Positions 52,052 through 60,610 of a stretch of DNA of 64,000 nucleotides are shown here, piece by piece. Position 1 is the first letter of the stretch, and each line of letters starts with the position of its first letter. The position numbers were made by a program, and so were the translations under genes. The DNA is from an uncultured Dorea sp. (lineage in GTDB: Bacteria; Bacillota; Clostridia; Lachnospirales; Lachnospiraceae): contig CAJUTH010000004.1 of assembly GCA_910589275.1 (NCBI GenBank), positions 1 through 64,000 on the forward strand, read 5' to 3'. Under the pieces are notes generated by a model, which did no database searches, had not been told where the DNA came from, and saw only the letters and a list, made by a program, of their open reading frames with translations.

Positions 52052-52780
52052 CTATATGTACCACCGGATAAACCGGTCGTTATCCCCCCTGACCCAGTCG
52101 CGCACCGTATGGATCGGCTCTCCGCTGATATCGAACACGCACATCTCGCTGCTGATAACCGGAGTACCCACAGACAGATTCAGATATTCTGCAATCTCTT
52201 CATCTGCAAATATAATCTTGACACTTCTCCGCCCCTTATTGGAAGGAACCAGATGATACCTGTTCATAAGGATCTCGTAAAAAGATCCCTCCAGATTCTC
52301 CTCCTGCATATCCAGCATCTTTGGCGAGAGATGATTCTCCTCTATGGTAACGGGAACTCCGTCTGCAATACGGATCCTCTTAAACACCAGTACCTTACCC
52401 TCTGTTTTTCCTGCAAAAAACTCTCTGTCCAGATCAGAGGTAATATCTTCGATCTGAAACTTTACAACTCTCGATGTCAGATTGACACCCTGCATTCTCG
52501 CATCCTCTGTAAAACTGGTAACGCCAATCGGCAGTCTCAGCATATCCGACTGCGCAACAAAACTGCCCTTTCCCTGAACCTTAATAATATATCCTTCTAC
52601 CTCCAGCTCCGCCATTGCGTTGCGGACTGTCACTCTGCTCATTCCGTATTCCTTCTGAAGCTGCGCCTCTGACGGAATCTTCTCGCCAGGTTTTAACATC
52701 CCTGTACGAATCTCCCTTTTAATCTTATTCTTTAGCTGCAAATACAACGGTGTCGCCTTTGTTTTCTCTATTGCTCCCAT
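52052..52780 (-). CDS. GntR/HutC-family regulator 3 of the fructosamine island
   Basis: 242 aa. Winged helix (PLYLQLKNKIKREIRTGMLK, KIPSEAQLQKEYGMSRVTVR, IIKVQGKGSFVAQSD) and UTRA domain (VTIEENHLSPKMLDM, SFYEILMNRYHLVPSNKGRR). Paralog of regulator 2. Upstream of SIS gene 3 in the same direction; the pairing of one GntR with one SIS gene is seen three times in this island. A GntR-type site at 52796-52818 lies 16 bp before its start, suggesting autoregulation. Confidence 0.88.
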   Translation of the reverse strand: MGAIEKTKATPLYLQLKNKIKREIRTGMLKPGEKIPSEAQLQKEYGMSRVTVRNAMAELEVEGYIIKVQGKGSFVAQSDMLRLPIGVTSFTEDARMQGVNLTSRVVKFQIEDITSDLDREFFAGKTEGKVLVFKRIRIADGVPVTIEENHLSPKMLDMQEENLEGSFYEILMNRYHLVPSNKGRRSVKIIFADEEIAEYLNLSVGTPVISSEMCVFDISGEPIHTVRDWVRGDNDRFIRWYI

Positions 52781-52795
52781 TTCCGGCCTCCGAAA

Positions 52796-52818
52796 CTCGT
52801 ATTATAACATGTATTACT
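52796..52818. promoter_or_regulatory. GntR-type operator of gntR3
   Basis: ACTCGTATTATAACATGTAT (from 52796) continuing TAC; minus strand TAATACATGTTATAATACGAG without break. It combines the TAATACATGTTA and TAATACGAG half-sites just upstream of the gene. Confidence 0.6.
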
Positions 52819-52856
52819 ACAATCTCATAATATAACAATTTCCGTATAATTGCAAC

Positions 52857-52999
52857 CGTTACTGTTCACTCCGTTCACAGTAACTTTCGCAAATCCATTT
52901 AGAATTCGCTTCGCGAATGGGATTTGCTCACACCTGAATCACTTTCTTACGTACTTTGCAGTAAATGCAAAGTACTGTATGTACAGTAACTCACAGTAA
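52857..52999. repeat. Composite hairpin repeat, family A, best copy
   Basis: Modules in order: GTTACTGT-tcactccgttc-ACAGTAAC; TTTCGCAAATCCATT; GAATTCGC-tt-CGCGAATGGGATTTGC; GTACTTTGCA-gtaaa-TGCAAAGTAC; GTACAGTAACTCACAGTAA. It fills the gap between gntR3 and the second Uma2 gene. It is the inverse-orientation counterpart of 1-175. Confidence 0.75.
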
Positions 53000-53003
53000 T
53001 CTT

Positions 53004-53741
53004 CTACCTATCTGTGATTCCCAACTTGGTCAGTAATCTCTCACTCTGCGGAATATCTCTCAAAGATACCCTGCAGGCTCCATCAAAAATACGTACCGGA
53101 ATCTCATCCTGATAAGTATATACGCTCGTTCCCGCATCCCCAGCAAACCAGTGTGCTGCAACAATTTCAGATTTTGGATCAACGACCCAGTATTCCTTCA
53201 CTCCGGCCTTTTTATATTTTCTATATTTAACAATCCTGTCCTTTTTATCGCTGGATGGGGACAATACTTCAATTGCCATATCCGGCGCTCCCCAAAACGC
53301 ATGGAGCGCCTCGCTTTCTTTCTTCTGGTCTTCTTCCGGCCCCTTATTCTCTCCATACGAATCTGTATTCTCTTTTCCACATATGACAAATACATCAGGC
53401 TGCACCATCGTCTTGTCATCCTTATCCAGCCGTACATCTGCTGGTGAAACAATCACCATGCAGGATCCCTTCTTTTTCTTAATCCATGCATCTAATTGTA
53501 CTGCAATCTGAAAGGCGATTACCTGATGAATATAATCCGGCGCCGCCATATCATAAATTACACCGTCAATTAGTTCTGCTCTGCATTCATCCGGTAAAGC
53601 GTAATAGTCCTCTACTGTATACTCGCCTTGTTTTTTTGAAAACAAACGCCCCAGCGCCGGATCTTCAGGCGTCTTGTATGCCGCCTGAGATTCTTTTATA
53701 AAATTCGGATATCTCTGCCCCTTCTCTTCCTCATTCCACAT
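53004..53741 (-). CDS. Uma2 family (DUF820) PD-(D/E)XK nuclease, copy 2
   Basis: 245 aa. Shares with the copy at 40974 the stretches RYPNFIKESQAAYKTPEDPA, KKQGEYTVEDYYALPDECRA, ELIDGVIYDMAAPDYIHQ, MVQPDVFVICGKEN and EVLSPSSDKKDRIVKYRKYK, then GVKEYWVVDP. A charged insert (GENKGPEEDQKKESE, about 129-143) is unique to this copy. The ribosome binding site is weak. Role unknown, as for the family. Confidence 0.85.
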   Translation of the reverse strand: MWNEEEKGQRYPNFIKESQAAYKTPEDPALGRLFSKKQGEYTVEDYYALPDECRAELIDGVIYDMAAPDYIHQVIAFQIAVQLDAWIKKKKGSCMVIVSPADVRLDKDDKTMVQPDVFVICGKENTDSYGENKGPEEDQKKESEALHAFWGAPDMAIEVLSPSSDKKDRIVKYRKYKKAGVKEYWVVDPKSEIVAAHWFAGDAGTSVYTYQDEIPVRIFDGACRVSLRDIPQSERLLTKLGITDR

Positions 53742-53841
53742 TCTTTATCCGCTTAACCCCCTTTTTTATTATTGCCTTAAATTATGTACTTATATTGTAT
53801 CGCTCATATTATCCCTATGTCAATTCTTTTATTTTACATAA

Positions 53842-53869
53842 TAAAAGACGCCTCTGCAAAGGCGCCTCA
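53842..53869 (-). terminator. Terminator of the gltA-lipase-nuclease operon
   Basis: Minus strand GGCGCC-tttgcag-AGGCGTC followed by TTTTATTATG, 22 bp behind the nuclease stop codon. Confidence 0.75.
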
Positions 53870-53890
53870 CATCAGTTGCTGTTCACAGCA

Positions 53891-54685
53891 TTATTCCTCT
53901 ATCCAATTTTCCCCGGTAGCATAATCAATCTCCACTCCCGGCTGCACATTGTAGCAATATACGTTAAACTGCACACTTTCTCCCTGATCCTCTACCGACT
54001 CCGCCTCCATCTGCACCCCGGAAGCCACCAGATTCTTTCCGTCATAAATAGGCGTCACCCTAAGAAGCACATGATTTCCTGTCTCCCGCACATACTCCGC
54101 CACCTGATTCTCAAAAGGCAGCATTCCCTCCACGTTCATATACCGGGTTCCTGTGATTAGGTTCTTTTCGTTTGCATTTTCTCCGGCAAGCTGATAGCCG
54201 ATCAGATGGCAGCGATTGTAGACATACCCTCCATCCACAAATTCATAGTATTCATTTTCCCATCCGCTGGGTTTTACCTCGCTGATATCCCCGCGCTTTT
54301 CATCAGGCATCAGATCCTCGCCCACATTGGCGCATGCTTCCTGACACCTTCCAAGCCTGTCCAGTTCGCTGTAATCCTCGAAGGAATCCTCGCTTCTTTC
54401 CTCGTCAGAAAAATCCGGTTCATTACCTTCCACAACAACATAAGGCTCCCCGGAATATTCCGGAATATCCTGGGGAGCTATGGCCGGTTCAGCGTCGTCT
54501 CCGGTCAGGATATCTATAAACCATTCGACACTCTCGGTGCAGTTCTCCACCGCCGCCGCAAATTTCCCCGGAAACTGCGGATCTACAAAATATGTATAGC
54601 AGCCAGCCAGTATCCCCAATATGACAAGTAGCCCAAGCAGCTTCTTATTCAACTGCTTCTGCTGTTTCTTATGATTCTTCCGCAT
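53891..54685 (-). CDS. Membrane-anchored or lipoprotein DNA/RNA non-specific endonuclease
   Basis: 264 aa, a secreted nuclease of the EndA/DNA-entry type. A basic start (KNHKKQQKQLNKK) precedes a hydrophobic segment that ends ILAGC (about 29), which could be a lipobox. An acidic linker follows (about 65-105), then the nuclease domain with SGWENEYYEFVDGGYVYNRC, HLIGYQLAGENANEKNLITG and TRYMNVEGMLPFENQVAEYV. The family motif DRGHL appears here as NRCHL, keeping the catalytic histidine. It overlaps the lipase gene by 17 bp. Confidence 0.8.
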   Translation of the reverse strand: MRKNHKKQQKQLNKKLLGLLVILGILAGCYTYFVDPQFPGKFAAAVENCTESVEWFIDILTGDDAEPAIAPQDIPEYSGEPYVVVEGNEPDFSDEERSEDSFEDYSELDRLGRCQEACANVGEDLMPDEKRGDISEVKPSGWENEYYEFVDGGYVYNRCHLIGYQLAGENANEKNLITGTRYMNVEGMLPFENQVAEYVRETGNHVLLRVTPIYDGKNLVASGVQMEAESVEDQGESVQFNVYCYNVQPGVEIDYATGENWIEE

Positions 54686-55601
54686 GTGCCTTCACCCACT
54701 GGTACAGATCCTCATAGACATTTCCCCGGTCTGTCTCATTCAGTATCTCATGTCGTTTCTCCGGATACAGCTTCATCGTCACATCCATAAGCCCTGCCGC
54801 TTGGTATTTGTGAAATACTTCCGCCACACCTTCGCCATTAGCCCCTACCGGATCCTCCGCACCTGACACGAAAAACACCGGCAGCTCTTTCGGAAGCTTC
54901 CCGGCCGCCCCGCGTCTGGTCAGCGTCTTCATGCCCTCAAACATCTGATAATAGCCGTTTACCGTAAAAGTAAAACTGCACAGCGGATCAGCTTCGTACT
55001 TTTTCCGCATTTCATCATCAGAAGTAATCCAGTCCTTGGAACTCTCGCTCGGCTCAAACTGCTTATTATAGCCGCCCATGCCAAGCCGGTTCACAAAGTC
55101 GCTTCTATGCCTCCAGCCCTTCGCCGCCGCAATCACCCGGCACACTGTCTGCCCTGCCTTCAGAAGCCCATATGGCATGGAGCCTGTCCCCATGATAATC
55201 GCTCCCGCCAGACCTTCTGCCCTCATGGTAAGGTACTGCCGAAGCAAAAAGGAGCCCATACTGTGTCCCATCATAAAATAAGGTATCCCGGCATATTCCT
55301 TCTCCGTCATCCGGCGAAGCTTGTGGATATCCGTAATTACATATTGATTTCCATGAGTTTCATGAAAAAAGCCCAGATGTTCCTCGCTTTGTACTGATTT
55401 CCCATGCCCTAGATGGTCGTGCCCTGTCACACAGACTCCTCTCTCTGCCAGATAAGAAGCAAATCCGTCGTACCGGTCAATATACTCTACCATGCCGTGA
55501 CAGATCTGAAGTACAGCCTTCACTTCCGTTTCCGGCCTCCAGATAATTCCATGTATCTTTGTCTGTCCGTCGCTTGACGGAAAATAAAATTCCTGTTTCA
55601 T
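54669..55601 (-). CDS. Alpha/beta-hydrolase, monoacylglycerol lipase/lysophospholipase type
   Basis: 310 aa, cytoplasmic. HGMVEYIDRYDGFASYLAER gives the oxyanion-hole region, GHSMGSF (about 113-119) the nucleophile serine, GAEDPVG the acid, and EKRHEILNE the histidine. This set is typical of PldB/YtpA-type hydrolases. The ATG directly follows the citrate synthase stop (TAGATG), with GGGGGACAGG as ribosome binding site, so both are in one transcript. Substrate probably a lysophospholipid or monoglyceride. Confidence 0.88.
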   Translation of the reverse strand: MKQEFYFPSSDGQTKIHGIIWRPETEVKAVLQICHGMVEYIDRYDGFASYLAERGVCVTGHDHLGHGKSVQSEEHLGFFHETHGNQYVITDIHKLRRMTEKEYAGIPYFMMGHSMGSFLLRQYLTMRAEGLAGAIIMGTGSMPYGLLKAGQTVCRVIAAAKGWRHRSDFVNRLGMGGYNKQFEPSESSKDWITSDDEMRKKYEADPLCSFTFTVNGYYQMFEGMKTLTRRGAAGKLPKELPVFFVSGAEDPVGANGEGVAEVFHKYQAAGLMDVTMKLYPEKRHEILNETDRGNVYEDLYQWVKAHAEES

Positions 55602-56972
55602 CTACCTGTCCCCCATCTGAATGTATTCCCGGTGGGGAGCAAGCGACTTATATGCCGGACGGATAATCTTATCCACGTTCCTAAGCTCCTCCAGCCGGTG
55701 CGCGCTCCATCCTACAATTCTTGCCGCCGCAAAAATCGGCGTATAAAGAGCCGACGGAAGATTCAACATCTGGTACACCAGACCGCTGTAGAAATCCACG
55801 TTTGCATTAACGCCCTTGTACATCCTGCGGCGCTCGCTGATTACCTCCGGTGCCAGACGTTCCACCTTTTCATAAAGGGCGTATTCTTTCTCATAGCCCT
55901 TTTCCATTGCAAGCTGCTTCACAAAAGCCTTAAAAATCTCTGCTCTCGGGTCAGAAATAGAATAAATCGCATGGCCCATTCCATAAATCAGACCTTTTTG
56001 GTCAAAGGCTTTCTTATCCAGTAAATCGTACAGATACTGCCGTACCTCGGCCTCGTCCTCCCAGTCGCTTACCACCTTCATCATGTCGTTAAACATCTTG
56101 GTAACCTTGATATTCGCCCCGCCGTGCTTCGGCCCCTTTAAGGATGCCATCGCCGCCGCCATCGTAGAATAAGTATCCGTCCCGGATGAAGTCACCACAT
56201 GGGTGGTAAACGTAGAGTTATTGCCTCCGCCATGGTCCATATGCAGCACCATCGCCATGTCTAAAATCCGCGCCTCCAGCTTAGAATACTGGCGGTCTTC
56301 CCTCAGCATCATCAATATATTCTCCGCCATGGAAAGCTCTGGACGCGGCGCATAAATAAACAAATCCCGCCCCCGGCGGTAATTGTAAGCGTGATAGCCG
56401 TATACCATCAGCATCGGGAACTGGCTGATCAGGTTCAAACACTGGCGGAGCACATTCGGTATCGATGTGTCGTCCGCCTTCGCATCATATGTATACAGAT
56501 TCAAGATGGATCTTGATAAGCTGTTCATCATATCGCGGCTTGGCGCCTTCATGATCACATCCCTTACAAAATTCGGCGGCAGAGTTCTTCTGTCTGCTAA
56601 CATCTCTTTGAAATTCTCCAGCTCCGTCGCATTCGGCAGCTCTCCAAACAGCAGCAGGTATGCCGTTTCTTCAAAACCATACCGGTCTTCCTTCAAAAAT
56701 CCCTGTACCAAGTCCTTGATATTATATCCGCGGAAATACAGGTTGCCGGCGCAGGGCACCTCTTCCCCGTCCACGATTTTCTTTGCACGTACGTCAGAAA
56801 CATTTGTCAGGCCCGCGAGAACGCCTTTTCCATTCATATCCCGCAGTCCCCTCTTTACGTCGTATTCTCCGTACAGTTCCTTTTCAATCGCATTATTCTC
56901 CTCACACAGTTCTGCCAAATGAGTGATCTCTGGTGTAATTTCAAACAGCATCTTCGGTGAAAAATTACTCAT
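55602..56972 (-). CDS. gltA: Citrate synthase
   Basis: Condenses acetyl-CoA and oxaloacetate; in strict anaerobes it supplies 2-oxoglutarate for glutamate. I chose the ATG at 56972 (MSNFSPKMLFEITPEITHLA), with AAGGAGAGG upstream. 456 aa, the longer form common in Clostridia. Catalytic residues are seen in MDHGGGNNSTFTTHV, KHGGANIKV, YGMGHAIYSISDPRAEIFK and NANVDFYSGLVYQML. It leads an operon with a lipase and a secreted nuclease, an unusual set of partners. Confidence 0.93.
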   Translation of the reverse strand: MSNFSPKMLFEITPEITHLAELCEENNAIEKELYGEYDVKRGLRDMNGKGVLAGLTNVSDVRAKKIVDGEEVPCAGNLYFRGYNIKDLVQGFLKEDRYGFEETAYLLLFGELPNATELENFKEMLADRRTLPPNFVRDVIMKAPSRDMMNSLSRSILNLYTYDAKADDTSIPNVLRQCLNLISQFPMLMVYGYHAYNYRRGRDLFIYAPRPELSMAENILMMLREDRQYSKLEARILDMAMVLHMDHGGGNNSTFTTHVVTSSGTDTYSTMAAAMASLKGPKHGGANIKVTKMFNDMMKVVSDWEDEAEVRQYLYDLLDKKAFDQKGLIYGMGHAIYSISDPRAEIFKAFVKQLAMEKGYEKEYALYEKVERLAPEVISERRRMYKGVNANVDFYSGLVYQMLNLPSALYTPIFAAARIVGWSAHRLEELRNVDKIIRPAYKSLAPHREYIQMGDR

Positions 56973-57018
56973 AGTCCTCTCCTTCTTTCTATTGCTAAAC
57001 CGGGTTGACAAGTGATAC

Positions 57019-57043
57019 TTAACGAACAGCTAGTGTTCGTTAA
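57019..57043. repeat. Family D hairpin
   Basis: TTAACGAAC-agctagt-GTTCGTTAA, between rsmA and the citrate synthase gene; same design as 28631-28689 and 37404-37426. It may help end rsmA transcription. Confidence 0.6.
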
Positions 57044-57070
57044 AATAAAGGACCATGCTTTTTGCTGGTC
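57044..57070 (-). terminator. Terminator overlapping the rsmA stop
   Basis: Minus strand GACCAGC-aaaaa-GCATGGTC followed by CTTTATTTTAA. Confidence 0.6.
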
Positions 57071-57947
57071 ATTCGGCTAAATAATCAGCCATATAATTGC
57101 TAAGCCCCGCAAATTCCTCCAAAGTCAGGGTCTCTCCCCGCACACTGGCTCCTTTCCCCATCTTCTTGATGCTATCTATAATCAACTCCTTAGAAACAGC
57201 AAGATCAGGCGCATTGCTCAGGCCATTTGCCAAAGTTTTTCTTCTCTGGTTGAAGGACGCCCGGATGATCCGGAACAAAAGCTCCTCATCCTTCACCCAT
57301 ACCGGCGGTTTCTTATGACAATTCAGTCGGATCACCGCCGAGCCTACCTTCGGTCTGGGCATAAAACAGTTGGGCGGCACGAACGCCGCAATATACGGCT
57401 CGGCATAATACTGTACCGCCAAAGACAGCGCGCCGTAGTCCTTCGTGCCGGGCGCCGCCTGCATCCGGTCGGCAACCTCCTTCTGAACCATCACTGTAAT
57501 GCTCTCTATCGGAATATGCCTTTCAAACAATCCCATGATAATCGGTGTCGTAATATAATACGGGAGATTCGCCACTACCTTCATCGGCCTTCCCCCACTC
57601 TCTTCTTCTGCAAGCTTCCCTAGATCCATCTTCAGAACATCCTCGTTGATGATCCTGACGTTCCCGTATTCCGACAGCGTATCCTCCAATATCGGAATCA
57701 ACGCCCGGTCAATCTCTACCGCCGCTACCTTGCCTGCCGCCTGCACAAGGTACTGGGTCATCGTACCGATTCCCGGCCCGATCTCCAGCACAAAATCTTC
57801 CTTCTGTATCCCGGCGGCACGGATGATCTTGTCCAAAACATGCGTATCAATCAGGAAATTCTGTCCGTATTTCTTCTGGAATGTAAAGTTGTATTTCTTA
57901 AGAATCTCTATCGTATTCTGTGGATTCCCCAAAACAGGTTCCGCCAT
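57069..57947 (-). CDS. rsmA: 16S rRNA A1518/A1519 dimethyltransferase RsmA (KsgA)
   Basis: I chose the ATG at 57947 (MAEPVLGNPQNTIEILKKYN), with GGGAGAGGG upstream. 292 aa. QKKYGQNFLID at the start, the SAM motif FVLEIGPGIGTMTQYL, the acidic loop AAVEIDRALIPILE, and the catalytic VANLPYYITTPIIMGLFE are all present. Normal length. It dimethylates two adenines in the 3' end of 16S rRNA during ribosome assembly. Confidence 0.95.
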   Translation of the reverse strand: MAEPVLGNPQNTIEILKKYNFTFQKKYGQNFLIDTHVLDKIIRAAGIQKEDFVLEIGPGIGTMTQYLVQAAGKVAAVEIDRALIPILEDTLSEYGNVRIINEDVLKMDLGKLAEEESGGRPMKVVANLPYYITTPIIMGLFERHIPIESITVMVQKEVADRMQAAPGTKDYGALSLAVQYYAEPYIAAFVPPNCFMPRPKVGSAVIRLNCHKKPPVWVKDEELLFRIIRASFNQRRKTLANGLSNAPDLAVSKELIIDSIKKMGKGASVRGETLTLEEFAGLSNYMADYLAE

Positions 57948-58093
57948 GATCCCTCTCCCTTTTTCCATGTCTGCCTTAAAACGCATATACGCAGAAGCGC
58001 CGAATAAATCTATTATACACTAAAATTCATCTAAAAGATACTAAATAAAGATTAAATAACCATTAAATAACCAGTCCTTTCGGTTTTTATCGA

Positions 58094-58582
58094 CTATAAT
58101 CTTTTCAGATAAAATGTTTCAAAGGCCGCTCTGCCAGACTTATCAATCGTCATGACCATATAACTCGGACATCTGCCGCTCTGTCTCGGATATGTAAGAC
58201 TGCCCGGATTCAGCGTCACCAAATCCTCCTCTATCGTAAGCGACGGTCTATGGGTATGTCCATACATAACAATATCCGCTCCCAGCGCTCTAGCCGCTTC
58301 CTGAAGATGCTCCTCTGTAATATTTACCAGATATGCATGTCCATGAGTAATAAATACTTTGTATTTCCCGATTTCAAACTCCTCTTCATTCGGCAGGCCG
58401 GAAAGAAAATCATTATTCCCCGCAATCATGTGTATCGGGCAGTCTACCATCTGCCGGATATCTGCCATCTGCCTCTCCACATCTCCCAGATGAATCAGCA
58501 TGTCAATAGGCTCTTCTCTTCTAAGAACCTCTTTCAACGTCTTCAAAGACCTATGAGTATCACTTATAATCAAAATCTTCAT
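58094..58582 (-). CDS. YfcE/MJ0936-type metallophosphoesterase
   Basis: 162 aa, cytoplasmic phosphodiesterase. Metal ligands in order: ISDTHRS (6-12), HLGDVE (31-36), AGNNDF (54-59), FITHGHAYLV (74-83), MYGHTHRPS (106-114), and LNPGSLTYPR. This is the full calcineurin-like YfcE pattern. It follows rdgB by 36 bp, an arrangement common in Firmicutes. Confidence 0.92.
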   Translation of the reverse strand: MKILIISDTHRSLKTLKEVLRREEPIDMLIHLGDVERQMADIRQMVDCPIHMIAGNNDFLSGLPNEEEFEIGKYKVFITHGHAYLVNITEEHLQEAARALGADIVMYGHTHRPSLTIEEDLVTLNPGSLTYPRQSGRCPSYMVMTIDKSGRAAFETFYLKRL

Positions 58583-58618
58583 ACAAATTCCTGCTCTTTC
58601 CTTTTACCGTTTTCTATA

Positions 58619-59242
58619 TTAAAGAAATTTTTTCATCTCTTCTATGACCGCACGTATCTTCCGAAGTCCCTCTCCCCTGTGGCTTAATTCGTTCTTTTTC
58701 TCCGGGGTCAGCTCTGCGCTGGTGCAGCCATACTCTGGCAGATAAAAAATCGGGTCGTAGCCAAATCCATTCTCGCCGACAATTTCATACCCGATCCTTC
58801 CCTCCATGGTTCCCCTGACCACCTTCGTAGTTCCATCCGGAAATGCCGCCGCAATGGCACATACGAACCTAGCCGTCCGCCTCTCCTCCGGCACACCCTC
58901 CATTCTTCGAAGCAGTTCATTATTCTTAATATCATAAGAGGTATTCTCGCCCATATATCTTGCCGAATAGATCCCCGGCTCCTTATTCAGATAATCAATT
59001 TCCAAACCGGAATCGTCCGCCAGAACGATGCAGTTCTGATATTCCGGATTCTGCGCGGCAATTTTTCGGATTCCCTCCGCCTTGATTACAGCGTTTTCCT
59101 CAAATGTTGTTCCATCTTCCACAATCTCGGCGTCTATTCCCGCTTCCTTCTGGGATAATATCTCCAGTTTTAGATCTTTTAATATCATACGTATTTCTAC
59201 CATCTTATGGGCATTTCCCGTAGCAAATATTAATTTATCCAT
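58619..59242 (-). CDS. rdgB: XTP/dITP diphosphatase RdgB (HAM1)
   Basis: Removes non-canonical purine triphosphates from the nucleotide pool. 207 aa. FATGNAHKMVEIRMIL (6-21) is the substrate-binding start. VLADDSGLEIDYLNKEPGIY (about 71-90) carries the catalytic aspartates, followed by the C-terminal GFGYDPIFYLPEYG and SHRGEGLRKI. AGGAAAAATATA precedes the ATG. Housekeeping gene. Confidence 0.95.
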   Translation of the reverse strand: MDKLIFATGNAHKMVEIRMILKDLKLEILSQKEAGIDAEIVEDGTTFEENAVIKAEGIRKIAAQNPEYQNCIVLADDSGLEIDYLNKEPGIYSARYMGENTSYDIKNNELLRRMEGVPEERRTARFVCAIAAAFPDGTTKVVRGTMEGRIGYEIVGENGFGYDPIFYLPEYGCTSAELTPEKKNELSHRGEGLRKIRAVIEEMKKFL

Positions 59243-59310
59243 TATATTTTTCCTTTCCTATATCAAATTACTCATATGCCATACTCTCAGCAGATGGGAA
59301 GGTTCCCGTC

Positions 59311-60465
59311 TTAATCGGAACGCTTCTTCCTTGGCGGCTTCGGCCCTAGGAACTGATAAAAATATGTTTTTAACATTCCATTATATATCTTACGGTTTTT
59401 ATCTGCTTTCCGTCCAAAATACCGTTCTGCATCCTCATAACTTGTAATCATATATGCCGACCACGAATCCAGCCTCTGGAAACTCTCTCCAAAAGCCCGA
59501 TATAACTCCGGCAGGTTTTTCTTATCCTCCAGCCGCTCTCCATAGGGAGGATTCGTAATCACGAATCCAAATTTTTTTGGATGCCTCAATTCTCTCACAT
59601 CTCTCTCTTGAAAATGAATCAGATGATCTATGCCTGCCTCACGTGCATTTCTTCTAGCCACCTTTATAACAGACGGGTCGATATCATATCCCTGAATGTC
59701 AGCTTCCACATCATCCCTGATCAAATCATTTGCCTCTTCCACCGCGTTATACCAATGTCTCTTTTCCAGCAGGTTTGTCCAGTCTTCAGAAATAAAGGAG
59801 CGATTCATGCCCGGCGCAATTCCCGCCGCAATCATTGCGGCCTCTATGGGAAATGTTCCGCTGCCGCAAAAAGGATCCACCAGAATCCGGTCTTTTCTCC
59901 ATGGCGTCAGCATAATCAGCGCCGCCGCCAGCGTCTCTGTAATCGGCGCTTTTCCTGACACCTCCCTATATCCTCTTTTATGCAGGGATACTCCGGAGGT
60001 ATCTATCCCAACCGTCGCCACATCCTTTTTCAAAAACACACGGATAGGATAAGACGGTCCGTCCTCTGGAAACCATTCCATATGGTAACGCTCCTGAAGC
60101 CTTTTTACCATAGCTTTCTTCATAATAGATTGAATATCAGAGGGACTAAACAGCCTGCTTTTTACAGAAGCCGCCTTAGCCACCCAGAATTTGCCGTTTT
60201 TAGGTATGTATTCTTCCCATGGCAGGTTCCGGGTCTGATCAAATAGTTCTTCAAAAGTAACAGCTCTAAAGCTACCCACTTTCAACAGTACCCTCTCCGC
60301 CGTCCTCAGAAATATATTAGCTCTGCAGACAGCGTCCGCATCTCCTAAGAAGCTTACCCGTCCATCCTCCACCTCTGTAATCTCATACCCAAGTTCTATA
60401 ATTTCCCTTTTTAAGACTGCCTCCAGACCAAAATGACAGGGCGCAGTCAGTTCATATCTTTTCAT
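59311..60465 (-). CDS. THUMP-domain 23S rRNA methyltransferase, RlmL N-terminal/YpsC type
   Basis: 384 aa. The N-terminal THUMP region (LEAVLKREIIELGYEITEVE, ANIFLRTAERVLLKVGSFRA) binds RNA. The Rossmann methyltransferase has DPFCGSGTFPIEAAMIAAGI (about 194-213), QGYDIDPSVIKVARRNAREA and the catalytic TNPPYGERL for N2-guanine methylation. The length fits the single-domain YpsC group that modifies 23S rRNA G2445. A basic tail (GPKPPRKKRSD) ends the protein. Confidence 0.92.
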   Translation of the reverse strand: MKRYELTAPCHFGLEAVLKREIIELGYEITEVEDGRVSFLGDADAVCRANIFLRTAERVLLKVGSFRAVTFEELFDQTRNLPWEEYIPKNGKFWVAKAASVKSRLFSPSDIQSIMKKAMVKRLQERYHMEWFPEDGPSYPIRVFLKKDVATVGIDTSGVSLHKRGYREVSGKAPITETLAAALIMLTPWRKDRILVDPFCGSGTFPIEAAMIAAGIAPGMNRSFISEDWTNLLEKRHWYNAVEEANDLIRDDVEADIQGYDIDPSVIKVARRNAREAGIDHLIHFQERDVRELRHPKKFGFVITNPPYGERLEDKKNLPELYRAFGESFQRLDSWSAYMITSYEDAERYFGRKADKNRKIYNGMLKTYFYQFLGPKPPRKKRSD

Positions 60466-60562
60466 GTTCTTCTCCTGACTATCCTTAACTGCATTCTCTA
60501 TCCTTCCATCTTACTTGTCTGTCTTCTATGCTGTCAAGCGTAAACTTTTTATTTAACAGGAA

Positions 60563-60600
60563 GAAAAATGACGCCGCCCTCCGGACGACGCCATTTTTTT
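60563..60600 (-). terminator. Terminator of the Asn-repeat gene
   Basis: Minus strand GGCGTCGTCC-ggag-GGCGGCGTC flanked by AAAAAAT and ATTTTTC, 11 bp behind the stop codon. Confidence 0.75.
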
Positions 60601-60610
60601 CTTCTGATTC

